The notes: generated from the sequence alone by a model not told the origin. Counted from the first letter of the stretch, positions 51,852 to 61,053 are shown. The stretch: 64,000 bases of DNA from JAJEAO01 sp963667635 (GCA_965232015.1 OZ246946.1:2976001-3040000); one strand, 5' to 3'. Made by a program: numbers and translations.

Positions 51852-53501
51852 ATGACGCGACGATTCCCCGGCGCCGCCGCCCTCGCCGTCAGCGCCCTCG
51901 CCGCCGCCTGCGGGCCGGCGGCGGGCGCCGGCAACCACCAGGCGCTCGTCGCGCTTCACGACGAATTCCTCGAGTTCGCCCAGCCGCGGTCCGAAGCCGG
52001 ACTCCCCGACGTGCGGGCCGAGACGATCGCGGGTCTCCGCGCGGGGCTCGAGGGCTTTCGGGACCGGCTCCGCGCGATCGCTCCCGATGGCTGGAGCGTC
52101 TCCGAGCAGGTGGACCATCTCCTCGTGACCGCCCGATTGAACCGCCTCGACTTCGACCTTCGGGTGCGGCGGCCGTGGGCGCGCGACCCCGGGCTCTATG
52201 TGGACGCGGTCCAGCGACTCGCGTTCCGGGAGTTCCCCCTCGACGCCGAGGCCCTCGCCGCGCTGGAGGCCTCGCTGCGCGCCGTGCCCGCGTTTCTCGA
52301 GCTGGCGGAGACGAACCTGACCGACGCCGGGGGCGAGCTGACCGCGCTGGCGATCCGCAACCTGGTCACTGCGGACGGCGTCGGCCACGGCCACCCGTAC
52401 CGCGAGGTCCCGCCCGCGGGCGCGATCGGCTGGTACGGCGATCTGGTCGGCCAGCTCGAGACGCACCACGCCGCCCTCGTTCCGGCGGCCGAGGAGGCGC
52501 AGGCCGCGGTGGAGGGGTTCCACGCCTGGCTCACCGCGAACCGGGAGCGGCTGAACGCGCCCTCCGGCGTCGGTCGCGAGAACTACGACTGGTATCTGCT
52601 CAACGTCGCGTTGATGCCCTTCGACTGGGACGACGTGAACCGCATCGGCGACCGGGAACTCCACCGGTCGTGGGCCTTCCTCGCCCTCGAGCGGCGCCGC
52701 AACCGGGGCCTGCCGACCCTGGACCCGGCGCCCACCGCCGAGGACTACGACCGGCGCATCCGGGAGGCCGACGAGCACGTCCGCCGCTTCCTGGTGGAAC
52801 AGGATGTCCTCACGATCCCGGACTACGTCGGAGAGTTCGGGACGAACGTCCCCTGGATCGTCCGCGAGGGCGGGCGGCGGAACTTCTGGGAGGAAGTCCA
52901 GTACCGGGACCCGCTGCCCGACCACGTACACGCCGTCATCCCGGGACACCGCTTCGATGCGTTGCTGCGGAGCCGCGAGGCGGGGCCGAATCGCTCGCCC
53001 ATCCGCGCCGCCTACCGCGACCGCGGACGCTCGGAAGGGTGGGCGTTCTACCTCGAAGAGATGATGCTGCAGGCCGGGCTGCTGGAGGAGCGGCCCCGCA
53101 CCCGCGAGCTGTACACCATCTTCCAGATCGCCCGGGCGGTGCGGAACCGGGCCGAGGCGCTCATGCACTCGAACGAGTTCACAGTCCAGGAGGCGGTGGA
53201 CTTCATGGTGGAGAACACGCCGTTCATGGATCAGGACGTGGCGCGGGTGGACGCCGAGATCTACCTCCGGACGCCAGGTTCGGGAATCGCTTACCAGATG
53301 GGCAAGCTCCAGATTGAGGAGCTGCTCATGGACCGGGCGCTGCAGCTCGGCGACGGGTTCGATCTCCGGGCGTTCCACGACGAGTTCCTCGCGGCCGGCT
53401 GGATCCCGATCTCGCTCATCCGATGGGAAATGACCGGCGACGAGGACGAAGTCCGGCACTTTCTGGCAGACCTCGACGACGCCGGAGGAACCACCGAATG
53501 A
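51852..53501 (+). CDS. DUF885 family lipoprotein (putative metallopeptidase-like)
   Basis: This 549-residue lipoprotein (lipobox LAAAC) has DUF885 hallmarks: VIPGHRFDALLRS, SEGWAFYLEEMMLQAG and AYQMGKLQIEEL. Members are helical proteins related to M32-like metallopeptidases and often act on peptides in the periplasm. The ATG at 51852 is preferred over ATG at 51846 because it is correctly spaced from GGGAGG. Its stop overlaps the ATG of the first GGT paralogue (ATGA). Confidence 0.83.
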   Translation: MTRRFPGAAALAVSALAAACGPAAGAGNHQALVALHDEFLEFAQPRSEAGLPDVRAETIAGLRAGLEGFRDRLRAIAPDGWSVSEQVDHLLVTARLNRLDFDLRVRRPWARDPGLYVDAVQRLAFREFPLDAEALAALEASLRAVPAFLELAETNLTDAGGELTALAIRNLVTADGVGHGHPYREVPPAGAIGWYGDLVGQLETHHAALVPAAEEAQAAVEGFHAWLTANRERLNAPSGVGRENYDWYLLNVALMPFDWDDVNRIGDRELHRSWAFLALERRRNRGLPTLDPAPTAEDYDRRIREADEHVRRFLVEQDVLTIPDYVGEFGTNVPWIVREGGRRNFWEEVQYRDPLPDHVHAVIPGHRFDALLRSREAGPNRSPIRAAYRDRGRSEGWAFYLEEMMLQAGLLEERPRTRELYTIFQIARAVRNRAEALMHSNEFTVQEAVDFMVENTPFMDQDVARVDAEIYLRTPGSGIAYQMGKLQIEELLMDRALQLGDGFDLRAFHDEFLAAGWIPISLIRWEMTGDEDEVRHFLADLDDAGGTTE

Positions 53502-55207
53502 GAACCGCGCCGCGATCCGCGCTCGCCGTCGCCTTGTGGCTCGGGGCCTCGGCGTCGGCCCCCGCCCAGCCCGCCGACCCGCGGGATCCGCTGCTGAACC
53601 AGGGGCCGAAAACGATCGCCACCTCGGACGGCGGCATGGTGGCGACGCAGCTTCCGAACGTGACCCGCGCTGCCGTTCGCGTGCTCGAGAGTGGCGGGAA
53701 CGCGGTGGACGCCTTCGTCACCGCGGTGTTCTTGCAGCACGTGGAGGACTTCCACCAGGTCTCCCACTTCGGGGCGATGTCCGGGCTCTACCACGAGGCC
53801 GCCACCGGACAAACCCATGCCTTCAACGCGTTCTCCGAGCGACCGCGCGCCGACCGCTGCGACGATGGGCTGCGCGTCGGGCGGGTCGCCATCGGGGGCA
53901 CGGTGCGCGGACTCGAGTCGCTCGCCGAGCGCTTCGGAACGAGGCCGTGGGCCAGCTATCTGGAGCCGGCCATCGCCGCCGCCGAGGAGGGCGTTCTGGT
54001 CACCAGCTTCCAGTACGCGAACAACTACAGCCTCCTGGAGACCGGGGATCTGATCCAGCGGAATCCGGAGGCGCGCGCCGCCTACATGCCGGACGGGCAT
54101 CTGGTCCCCGTCGGCGGGATCTGGAAGATGCCGGCGTTCGCTTCGACGCTGCGGGCCGTCGCCGAGCACGGCGCCGACCATCTCTACCGGGGCGAATGGG
54201 CGCGGAAATTCGTGGAGCAGGCGACTAACGCCGGGTTCTGCGTGACCTTGGAGGACCTCGCCGAGTACGAGACCCGCTGGCTCGAACCGGCCCGCTTCAC
54301 CTACCGGGGCCACGAGATCCTGGTGGAGCCGCCGCCCAACAAGGGGGGTCTGCTCGTCGGGCAGAACCTGAACGTGCTGGAGCAGTTCGACCTGACGGAG
54401 TCGGGTCACTACGCCGAGTCGCCGGAGACGCTCGAGATCATGGTCCGCAGCTTCGGGAAGGTCGAGTCGGACATGAAGTGGTCCATCCAGGATCCCGCCG
54501 CCTACCGGAATCCGCTCGAGCTGTGGGCGTCGAAGGACTACGCCCGGATGAGCGCCGAGTACGTCCGCCAGACGATGCCGCTGCCTGGCGTGGACCTGAC
54601 CGCGGCGGTGGAACTCGAGGCGGGCGAAGCGGACGCGGCATCCACCACGATGACGCTCGGCAGCAACCACAACGTGATCGTGGACGCGGCGGGCAACTGG
54701 ATCACCTCGCTCCACACCGGACACGGCGGCGCCCCGGGGATCTTCCTCGACGGAGTGCGCGCCACCGGCAGCGGGGTGAAGGCCGAGACCACCGGGCCCG
54801 GACGCCGCATCCTCGCCGAAGTCACGGGCGTCCTGGTGATGCGGGACGGCAGGCCGTGGCTCTCGCTGGGCACCCCCGGATTCCCGCCGCAGCCGGTCAC
54901 CGAGGTGCTCGTGAACCTCCTCGACTTCGGCATGCACCCGAAGGACGCCGCCGACGCGCCCCGCTTCTGGGCCTTCCTCTACGGGCAGACCGAGCGGCGC
55001 GTGCTGCGCATCGAATCGCGGATCTCCGACGAGGTCCGCCGCGGGATGGCCCGGCGCGGCATCGCGATCGAGGAACTCGGGGACTACAACTGGCACACCG
55101 GCTCGATGCAGATCATCTGGCGCGGTGACGACGGAAAACTTCACGGGGTCAGCGACCCGCGGCGGCTGGGACATGCCGCCGGAACTTCAGGAGGAGGAGC
55201 GCCATGA
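53498..55207 (+). CDS. Exported gamma-glutamyltransferase-family protein, paralogue 1
   Basis: This 569-residue Ntn-hydrolase-fold protein has a signal peptide ending SASAPAQ. It keeps the N-terminal GGNAVDAFVTAVF helix and the HTGHGGAPG region of the GGT family. The position of the E. coli nucleophile Thr391 is occupied by Ser389 in SNHNVIVDAAGNW. The conserved RETAP segment of classical GGT is replaced by SERPRADR. The C-terminus ends with the paralogue-specific GDYNWHTGSMQIIWR. It could be an active Ser-nucleophile enzyme or an inactive binding protein. Confidence 0.85.
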   Translation: MRTAPRSALAVALWLGASASAPAQPADPRDPLLNQGPKTIATSDGGMVATQLPNVTRAAVRVLESGGNAVDAFVTAVFLQHVEDFHQVSHFGAMSGLYHEAATGQTHAFNAFSERPRADRCDDGLRVGRVAIGGTVRGLESLAERFGTRPWASYLEPAIAAAEEGVLVTSFQYANNYSLLETGDLIQRNPEARAAYMPDGHLVPVGGIWKMPAFASTLRAVAEHGADHLYRGEWARKFVEQATNAGFCVTLEDLAEYETRWLEPARFTYRGHEILVEPPPNKGGLLVGQNLNVLEQFDLTESGHYAESPETLEIMVRSFGKVESDMKWSIQDPAAYRNPLELWASKDYARMSAEYVRQTMPLPGVDLTAAVELEAGEADAASTTMTLGSNHNVIVDAAGNWITSLHTGHGGAPGIFLDGVRATGSGVKAETTGPGRRILAEVTGVLVMRDGRPWLSLGTPGFPPQPVTEVLVNLLDFGMHPKDAADAPRFWAFLYGQTERRVLRIESRISDEVRRGMARRGIAIEELGDYNWHTGSMQIIWRGDDGKLHGVSDPRRLGHAAGTSGGGAP

Positions 55208-56901
55208 AGAGCAGCTCGACACGGATTCGCATCCTGGCCGCGGCCGGGGTGTTGGCCCTCGCCGCCAACGGGATGGCCCAGCCCGGACCGGACCCGCAAC
55301 TCAACCAGGGTCCGAAGCCGACCGCGAGCGGCGACTCGGTCATGGTCGCCACCCAACTGCCGGTGGTCAGCGAGGCGGCGCTTCAGGTGCTCCGCGATGG
55401 CGGGAACGCGGTGGACGCGATGGTCACCTCGGTCTTCATGCAGCACGTGAACGACTTCCACCAGGTCTCGCACTTCGGCTCGATGTCGGTCATCGGCTAC
55501 GACGCGGCGAGCGACACCTACTGGTCGCTGAACGCGGTCTCGGAGCGTCCCCGAGCCGACCGACACGACCACGGCGACGTGTCCAGGGTGGCGATCGGCG
55601 GAGTGGTGCGAGGTCTCGAGGCCATCGCCGAGCGCTACGGCAGCGGTTCGATGGAGTGGTCGGGTTACTTGCAGCCCGCGATCGCCTCGGCCGAGGAGGG
55701 GACCGTCGTCACGTCGTTCATGTACGGGATCAACTACGCGCTGCTGGAGCAGGGCGATCTGGTGAAGAACCCGGAGGCGCGCGAGGCGTACATGCCGGAC
55801 GGGCACCTGGTGCCAGTGGGCGAGCGCTGGAAGCGGCCGAGACTCGCCGAGCACCTCCGCATGGTCGCCTCCGAGGGCGCCGACTACATGTACACCGGCG
55901 CGTGGGCGGAGAAGTTCGTGGAGGCCGCCAACGGCAAGGGCTTCGCCGTCAGCATGCAGGACATGGCGGAGTACCGGCCCCACTGGGATGAGCCGACGAA
56001 GTTCACCTACCGCGGCCTCGACTTCTACGGCTCTCCGCCCCCCGACACCGGCGGGGTCATCGTCGGCGCCAACCTGAAGATCCTCGAGAACTTCGACCTG
56101 AACGGCATGGGGCACTACAGCGAGTCCCCCGAGACGCTCGAGATCATGATCCGCGCCTTCGGCCGCGTCTCCGACGAGACGCGATGGGTCATCAAGGACC
56201 CGCTCAACTTCCGGATGCCCACCGATCTGTGGCTGTCAGACGAGTACGGAAAGCTCGGCGCGACCTTCGTCGAGAACACGATGCTGCTCCCCGGCGTGGA
56301 TCTCTCCGGGAGCGACGCCCCCGACATGACCGCTTCGCTGTTTCCCCCGGGCGCGGGCGGCGCCGACACCGCCGACCTCGGCAGCAACCACAACGTGATC
56401 GTGGACTCCCACGGGAACTGGGTGTCCATGCTCCACACCGGACACGGCGGAGCGCCCGGCGTCTTCATTGATGGGGTTCGGGCCACCGGGAGCACCGCCC
56501 GCGCCGCGACCGCCGGCCCCGGCCGGCGCCTGGTGCTGCCGATCACCGGGATCATCATCGCGAAGGAAGGCAAGCCGTGGCTCGCCATGGGCACCCCGGG
56601 ATCGCCGCCGCAGCCGGTGACCGAAGTCCTGGTGAACATCATTGATTACGGCATGCACCCGAAGGACGCCGCCGACGCGCCGCGCTTCTGGGCGTTTCGG
56701 GGAGGCGAACGGGGGGTTCAGATCGAGTCCCGCATCTCGGACGCCGTGCGCCGCGGGATGGCGAAGAGCGGCATCGGGATCACCGACCTCGGCGCCTACA
56801 ACTGGCACACCGGCTCGATGCAGATCGTCTGGAGGGGCGACGACGGAAAACTCCACGGAGCGACTGATCCGCGGCGTCTCGGCGTCGTCATCGGCTACTG
56901 A
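55204..56901 (+). CDS. Exported gamma-glutamyltransferase-family protein, paralogue 2
   Basis: This 565-residue paralogue starts within the stop of paralogue 1 (ATGA) and has a signal peptide ending NGMAQPG. The nucleophile position is Ser394 in SNHNVIVDSHGNW. Conserved family regions include GGNAVDAMVTSVFMQ, HTGHGGAPGVFIDG and MGTPGSPPQPVTEVLVN. The hallmark C-terminal AYNWHTGSMQIVWR is shared with the other two. It appears to be translationally coupled and cotranscribed with paralogue 1. Confidence 0.85.
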   Translation: MKSSSTRIRILAAAGVLALAANGMAQPGPDPQLNQGPKPTASGDSVMVATQLPVVSEAALQVLRDGGNAVDAMVTSVFMQHVNDFHQVSHFGSMSVIGYDAASDTYWSLNAVSERPRADRHDHGDVSRVAIGGVVRGLEAIAERYGSGSMEWSGYLQPAIASAEEGTVVTSFMYGINYALLEQGDLVKNPEAREAYMPDGHLVPVGERWKRPRLAEHLRMVASEGADYMYTGAWAEKFVEAANGKGFAVSMQDMAEYRPHWDEPTKFTYRGLDFYGSPPPDTGGVIVGANLKILENFDLNGMGHYSESPETLEIMIRAFGRVSDETRWVIKDPLNFRMPTDLWLSDEYGKLGATFVENTMLLPGVDLSGSDAPDMTASLFPPGAGGADTADLGSNHNVIVDSHGNWVSMLHTGHGGAPGVFIDGVRATGSTARAATAGPGRRLVLPITGIIIAKEGKPWLAMGTPGSPPQPVTEVLVNIIDYGMHPKDAADAPRFWAFRGGERGVQIESRISDAVRRGMAKSGIGITDLGAYNWHTGSMQIVWRGDDGKLHGATDPRRLGVVIGY

Positions 56902-57054
56902 CTTCGGAGCGCCGGACTCCAATCCGGCACTCCGTCGAAGCGAAACAGCCGCGACGCCGCACCTGCGGACTGATGAAGAATCCAGACTCCAGTCCGGCGC
57001 GGCGACGGACGAAACTGCCGCTCGCCTGAGCGGCGCCTGATCGGAGGTTCGACC
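56902..57054. repeat. Intergenic gap with two decayed REP-like repeats
   Basis: GCCGGACTCC/AATCCGGC at 56911-56928 is a near-perfect version of the dispersed palindrome, and AGACTCCAGTCCGGC at 56984-56998 is a half copy. A GGAGG ribosome binding site precedes the next gene. Confidence 0.6.
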
Positions 57055-58752
57055 ATGCGTTTCCTCACCACGGCGGCCGGGTTGTGCCTGGCCGCGGCTC
57101 TCGCGGCGGCGCAGACCCCTCCCGACGCGCGGGACGCGCTTTACAACCAGGGACCGAAGCCGGAAGCGGTCGGCGATTCCGTCATGGTGAGCACCCAGCT
57201 CCCCATCGTCACCGAGACCGCGCTCGAAGTGCTCCGCGGCGGCGGGAACGCGGTGGACGCCTTCATCACGGCGGTGTTCCTCCAGAACGTCGTGGACTAC
57301 CACCAGGTGAGTCTGTTCGGCGCGATGGGCGGCCTCTACTACGAGGCGGCGACCGGGGACTACCACGTCTTCGAGGCCTACTCGGAGCGTCCGCTCGCGG
57401 GCCGCTGCGGCGAAGGCGATCCCTCGCAGGTCGCCATCGGCGGCAAGGTGGCGGGACTCGGCGCCCTCGCGGATCGCTTCGGGTCGAAGGAATGGGCCGA
57501 GTACCTCGACCCGGCCATCAGCGCCGCGGAGGAAGGGGTGCTGGTCACTTCCTTCATGTACGCGAACAACTACAACAGTTGGGAGACCGGCGACCTGATC
57601 CAGCAGAACCGGGAGGCGTGGGAGCACTACATGCCCGACGGCCACCTCGTCCCGGTGGGGCATCGCTGGAAGATGCCGGCGCTGGCGGAGACGCTGCGCG
57701 GCATCGCCTCGGAAGGCGCGGAGCACCTCTACACCGGCGGCTGGGGGCAGGAGTTCGTCGAGCAGTCCCGCGCGAAGGGATACTGCGTGAGTCTCGAAGA
57801 CATGGGCAGCTTCGAGGTGCGGTGGTCGGAGCCGGTCCGCAGCACCTACCGCGGCTACGAGGTGATCAGCGAGTCCCCTCCGAAGAAGGGCGGCATCCAG
57901 ATCGGCTACAACCTGAACATCCTCGAGAACTTCGACCTGGAGGGCATGGGCCACTACGCCGAATCGGTGGAGAGCCTCGAGACCCTGACTCGCGCGCTGG
58001 GCCGGGTGGAGAACGACATGCGCTACGGGGTCACCGATCCGCTGGCGTTCCGGATCCCGACCGATGTCTGGCTGTCGAAGGACTACGCGAAGTTCGGCGC
58101 CGAGTTCGTGCGACAGACGATGGTGGCGCCTGGCGTGGATCTGACTCCGGCGGATGCGACCGCGGCGCTTCGGCGCCCGGAGTCGCCCCGCGTCGTCCGA
58201 TCCGCGGATGCGCCGTCGCTCGTGGACGAGAGCAACCACAACGTGATCGTGGACGCCGAGGGGAACTGGATCACCTCGCTCCACACCGGGCACGGCGGCG
58301 CCCCCGGGATCTTCATCGGCGGAGTCAAGGCCACCGGGAGCGGGTTCCCGGGACAGACGACCGGGCCGGGTCGGCGGGTGAGTCCCAACAGCACCGGGAC
58401 GATCGTCGCGAGGGACGGCAGGCCGTGGCTCGCGCTCGGCTCACCCGGAGTCCCGCCCCAGCCGGTGACGCAGGTGCTCGTGAACATCGTGGATTTCGGG
58501 ATGACGCCCGCCGACGCGGCCGACGCTCCCCGTTTCTTCGCCTTCCGGGGCGGGGAGCAGGTGCTCGCGATCGAGTCCCGGATCTCGGATGAAGTGCGGG
58601 ACGGCCTCCGCGCCCGCGGCATCCGGATCCAGGATCTCGGCCCCTACAACTGGCACACCGGCTCGATGCAGATCGTTTGGCGCGACCCGGAAACCGGCCG
58701 GCTCCACGGGGTCACGGATCCCCGCCGCCTCGGCCTCGCCAAGGGCTTCTGA
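57055..58752 (+). CDS. Exported gamma-glutamyltransferase-family protein, paralogue 3
   Basis: This 565-residue protein has a Sec signal (FLTTAAGLCLAAALAAAQ). It shows the same substitution: Ser393 in SNHNVIVDAEGNW where classical GGT has the Thr nucleophile. GGNAVDAFITAVFLQ, HTGHGGAPGIFIGG and GSPGVPPQPVTQVLVN are conserved. The C-terminal PYNWHTGSMQIVWR and the last 50 codons recur as a fragment at 60837. It has its own ribosome binding site and may be transcribed separately from paralogues 1 and 2. Confidence 0.85.
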   Translation: MRFLTTAAGLCLAAALAAAQTPPDARDALYNQGPKPEAVGDSVMVSTQLPIVTETALEVLRGGGNAVDAFITAVFLQNVVDYHQVSLFGAMGGLYYEAATGDYHVFEAYSERPLAGRCGEGDPSQVAIGGKVAGLGALADRFGSKEWAEYLDPAISAAEEGVLVTSFMYANNYNSWETGDLIQQNREAWEHYMPDGHLVPVGHRWKMPALAETLRGIASEGAEHLYTGGWGQEFVEQSRAKGYCVSLEDMGSFEVRWSEPVRSTYRGYEVISESPPKKGGIQIGYNLNILENFDLEGMGHYAESVESLETLTRALGRVENDMRYGVTDPLAFRIPTDVWLSKDYAKFGAEFVRQTMVAPGVDLTPADATAALRRPESPRVVRSADAPSLVDESNHNVIVDAEGNWITSLHTGHGGAPGIFIGGVKATGSGFPGQTTGPGRRVSPNSTGTIVARDGRPWLALGSPGVPPQPVTQVLVNIVDFGMTPADAADAPRFFAFRGGEQVLAIESRISDEVRDGLRARGIRIQDLGPYNWHTGSMQIVWRDPETGRLHGVTDPRRLGLAKGF

Positions 58753-58822
58753 GGCGGCGCCGTCCCGGCGCGCAAGCAGCCCAAGACGCAACGTCGAGAC
58801 TCCAGCCAACGGAGCGGACTTC

Positions 58823-58986
58823 ATGGGCAGTGAGCAGCGAGAGGCCACCCAGGCGTCGGTGCCGGCGACGAGCGTCCGACCCGCCGCGGGGCAGTCCACG
58901 ACCCGCCGATGTGGCCGAGGCTGCGCCCGATTACGAGGCCTCCTGCAGCGAGGACGGGTTCCGGACCAAGGTCGGCAGCTTCTCGG
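58823..58986 (+). pseudogene. Decayed 5' fragment of a DUF1232-type gene
   Basis: The DNA around the ATG (GGCAGTGAGCAGCGAGAGG) and the later stretch encoding DVAEAAPDYEASCSEDGFRTKVGSF match residues 1-55 of the intact DUF1232 gene at 61054 (SSEQREE and EVAESAPDFEASYSEDGFWAKVGKF). A frameshift separates the two matching parts and the similarity stops abruptly at about 58986, where another fragment begins. It sits just downstream of GGT paralogue 3, as the intact gene sits downstream of the GGT fragment. Confidence 0.7.
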
Positions 58987-59290
58987 CGTTGCGTGTGATC
59001 CGGACCCCGGGCAGGAACTCGTTCGTGCTCGCGGCTGAAGACGCGCCACAGGTCCACGTCGTGGGTCCGCATCGCCGGGACTCCGGGATTCCGAGCCGCG
59101 CGAGCACTGCGAGCACTGCGACCCGGTTGCGAGGGCGGCGTCGCCATGGCGGACCGCGCGCCGTCCCCGGTCCTCGATCCGCGCCAGCACGGCATGGCGC
59201 CGAGCCGGAGACGGACGAACGCGAAGTCCGGGCGGGCGGCGATGCCGCGACGGCCGTGCGCCAGCGCCTCCCCCGGGGCGACCCCGCAGC
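58972..59290 (-). pseudogene. Shattered pieces of the TPR and M24 peptidase genes
   Basis: On the minus strand, first EALAHGRRGIAARPDFAFVRLR and (in the next frame) LARIEDRGRRAVRHGDAAL match the last TPR units of the 45271-47232 protein (EALEHFRRAVARKPDFAL, LLARGDDADGAVRHYDAAI). Then AMRTHDVDLWRVFSREHE matches the M24 protein (AMRAHGIDLWLVFSREHD), followed directly by NEFLPGVRITRNAEKLPT (NEFLPGVRITRNGENLPT). The order and strand match the parental TPR-M24 locus, but large parts between the pieces are missing. Confidence 0.75.
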
Positions 59291-59330
59291 CGATCCCGTC
59301 TGTCGCAAACGCCGCGCATATGACGTACCC

Positions 59331-59491
59331 GTGACTTTTGTTGCTTTTCTGTTACCCCCCCCCCCCCCCCGAAATTCTCTGTTTCAATACCCCCCAATGC
59401 GGTTTCGGTCGGGTTCGCAGCCGGCGAGATCCGCCGCATCCGCGTCGCATCTTGCCGGGGGTTCACGGGGCCCCTCTAGACAACAGGAGCA
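59331..59491. promoter_or_regulatory. AT-richer stretch with a run of 16 C upstream of the orphan gene
   Basis: Positions 59355-59370 are an uninterrupted C16 tract in a TTTTCTGTTA...GAAATTCTCTGTTTC context, followed by C6. The tract lies about 120 bp before the ATG at 59492. A homopolymer of this length can slip and change promoter spacing or translation; that role is inferred. Confidence 0.45.
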
Positions 59492-60538
59492 ATGAGGAGC
59501 ATGACCTACGGTGAACTCGTCCGTGACCTCCGCGATCAAGATGATTTTGATGAAGATGAGGAGCTGGTCCTGGAGCGCGTGTGGGAGCTCATTCCGGTGG
59601 ACGACAACGGCACTACCATTAAGCCGATCTGCGGTGCTCTGGGCAGGCCTCGGGAGCATGTTCGTCGCTGCATTGATCGCCTGAAAGAGGGGGTCTTGGT
59701 GACGACGCGCCAAGGTGGTGGCGTCTCGAGGAAACTTCACGAGTACCCCAATGAGCGCAGCTCGTACCCCGTCATACGGGCAGAACTTGAGACGCGGTGG
59801 GCGCAAGAGTCGCCTCACAACTACATCGACGGAGATCGATTCTGCACAGTACTTGCGACCGAAGGCATGAAGCGAGGTCGCTGGAGCGCGCCCGACATCA
59901 CGCTCATCGGAGGCAAGACCCTGCGCTTCCTCCCGGGCAAGTTTCTCGATGTCGTAACGTTCGAAGTGAAACCGACGCTCGACATCACGGGGCTCTACGA
60001 GGCCCTCGCGCATCGGACGCATGCAACGCATGCATACCTGATCTGCTATAACGGGAATGAACCGTGGAAGAATGAACCGGATGCTGCAGACGTGGGGCGG
60101 ATCACGCGAGAGGCCGTGCGGACCGGTGTGGGCTTCATTCTCGCACGACAGCCGGACGACTGTGGTACGTGGCAGAAGATCGTGCCGGCCACTCGGTGGA
60201 GTCCTGACCCTGAGACGATGCACGACTTCATCCTGGATATAAACAAGATCGACCGATACAAGAATGCGCTACGGCAGCTCAGAAGTTGGCTGAGGTCCGA
60301 TTCCTTCTTCGGCGCGCATCCCCAGGTTGACTTCGCCAGCCTCGATCTCAGCGAAACTGATCAAAAGCTTGCCGAGGACATCTACCTGGAGATTCCACTG
60401 TCCAGAGACAAGGGCGTGGGTTGGAAGCACTTTGAAGGGTGGATTGACAAGGAAACAGTTGAGCGGATACGCGAGCGGCTCAAGGAAGCCGGCGTCATCC
60501 GCGTCTTGCAGAAGGGCAGCATGCGCCTTCCACTATGA
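59492..60538 (+). CDS. Orphan protein with helix-turn-helix and PD-(D/E)XK-like signature
   Basis: This 348-residue protein is AT-richer than its neighbours. Residues 30-70 (IKPICGALGRPREHVRRCIDRLKEG) look like a winged helix. The middle has SAPDITLIGGKTLR then DVVTFEVKPTLDITG, which fits the PD...ExK catalytic pattern of restriction-type nucleases, followed by helices. The C-terminal part is a second possible winged helix (ERIRERLKEAGVIRVLQKG). An AGGAGCA ribosome binding site precedes the ATG. It lies between duplicated gene fragments, suggesting insertion by a mobile element. A defence or restriction role is plausible but not shown. Confidence 0.65.
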   Translation: MRSMTYGELVRDLRDQDDFDEDEELVLERVWELIPVDDNGTTIKPICGALGRPREHVRRCIDRLKEGVLVTTRQGGGVSRKLHEYPNERSSYPVIRAELETRWAQESPHNYIDGDRFCTVLATEGMKRGRWSAPDITLIGGKTLRFLPGKFLDVVTFEVKPTLDITGLYEALAHRTHATHAYLICYNGNEPWKNEPDAADVGRITREAVRTGVGFILARQPDDCGTWQKIVPATRWSPDPETMHDFILDINKIDRYKNALRQLRSWLRSDSFFGAHPQVDFASLDLSETDQKLAEDIYLEIPLSRDKGVGWKHFEGWIDKETVERIRERLKEAGVIRVLQKGSMRLPL

Positions 60539-60836
60539 GTGCGGGACCGGAAATCCGTCTCGCGGCGTCGGTCTGCATGAGGTTTGGTGCACTGGATTTG
60601 CCAGTGGATTCTCGGCCCGGATCGGGCGTAGTTGAGCGGGGACTGAGCGCAGGGCTTGGGAGTGTGCCCCGCGACGTGCTCCGGTAGCCCGCGCTCGTCG
60701 TCGCCATCGCCGCAATGAGATGCCCGCGACCGAGTGACGCGCGACCACGGGAGCGTAGCCGGTAGCCCCTCTTCGGCCCCGCTCCGGTGACTCGGCCGAC
60801 CGCAGGATCCAAAGGGATCGTGCGGACGCCACGCGC
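60539..60836. other. Unassigned non-coding stretch of 298 bp
   Basis: No open frame with typical codon use, repeat or known motif was recognised. It joins the orphan gene to the GGT fragment and may be the remains of the insertion that split the duplicated block. Confidence 0.4.
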
Positions 60837-61007
60837 ATGTCCGACGAAGTGCGCAACGGCCTCCGCGCCCGCGGCATCCGGATCCAGGATCTCGGCCCCT
60901 ACAACTGGCACGCCGGCTCGATGCAGATCGTTTGGCGCGACCCGGAAACCGGCCGGCTCCACGGGGTCACGGATCCCCGCCGCCTCGGCCTCGCCAAGGG
61001 CTTTTGA
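60837..61007 (+). pseudogene. Duplicate 3' end of GGT paralogue 3
   Basis: The 56-codon frame encodes SDEVRNGLRARGIRIQDLG then PYNWHAGSMQIVWRDPETGR and LHGVTDPRRLGLAKGF. It is almost identical to the last 56 codons of paralogue 3 (58585-58752), at both protein and DNA level. It is followed by the intact DUF1232 gene, whose decayed 5' copy follows paralogue 3. Confidence 0.85.
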
Positions 61008-61053
61008 GGGGGTGCCAGCCCGACGCCGAGGCTCCAGCAACCGGAGGGACGTC

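Noticed and set aside
56236..58293. Long minus-strand frame across the GGT paralogues
   Set aside because: Translation is repetitive in Arg, His, Val and Asp and follows the codon pattern of the real plus-strand genes.
59492..60538. Part of a complete restriction-modification system
   Set aside because: No methyltransferase or specificity gene is adjacent.
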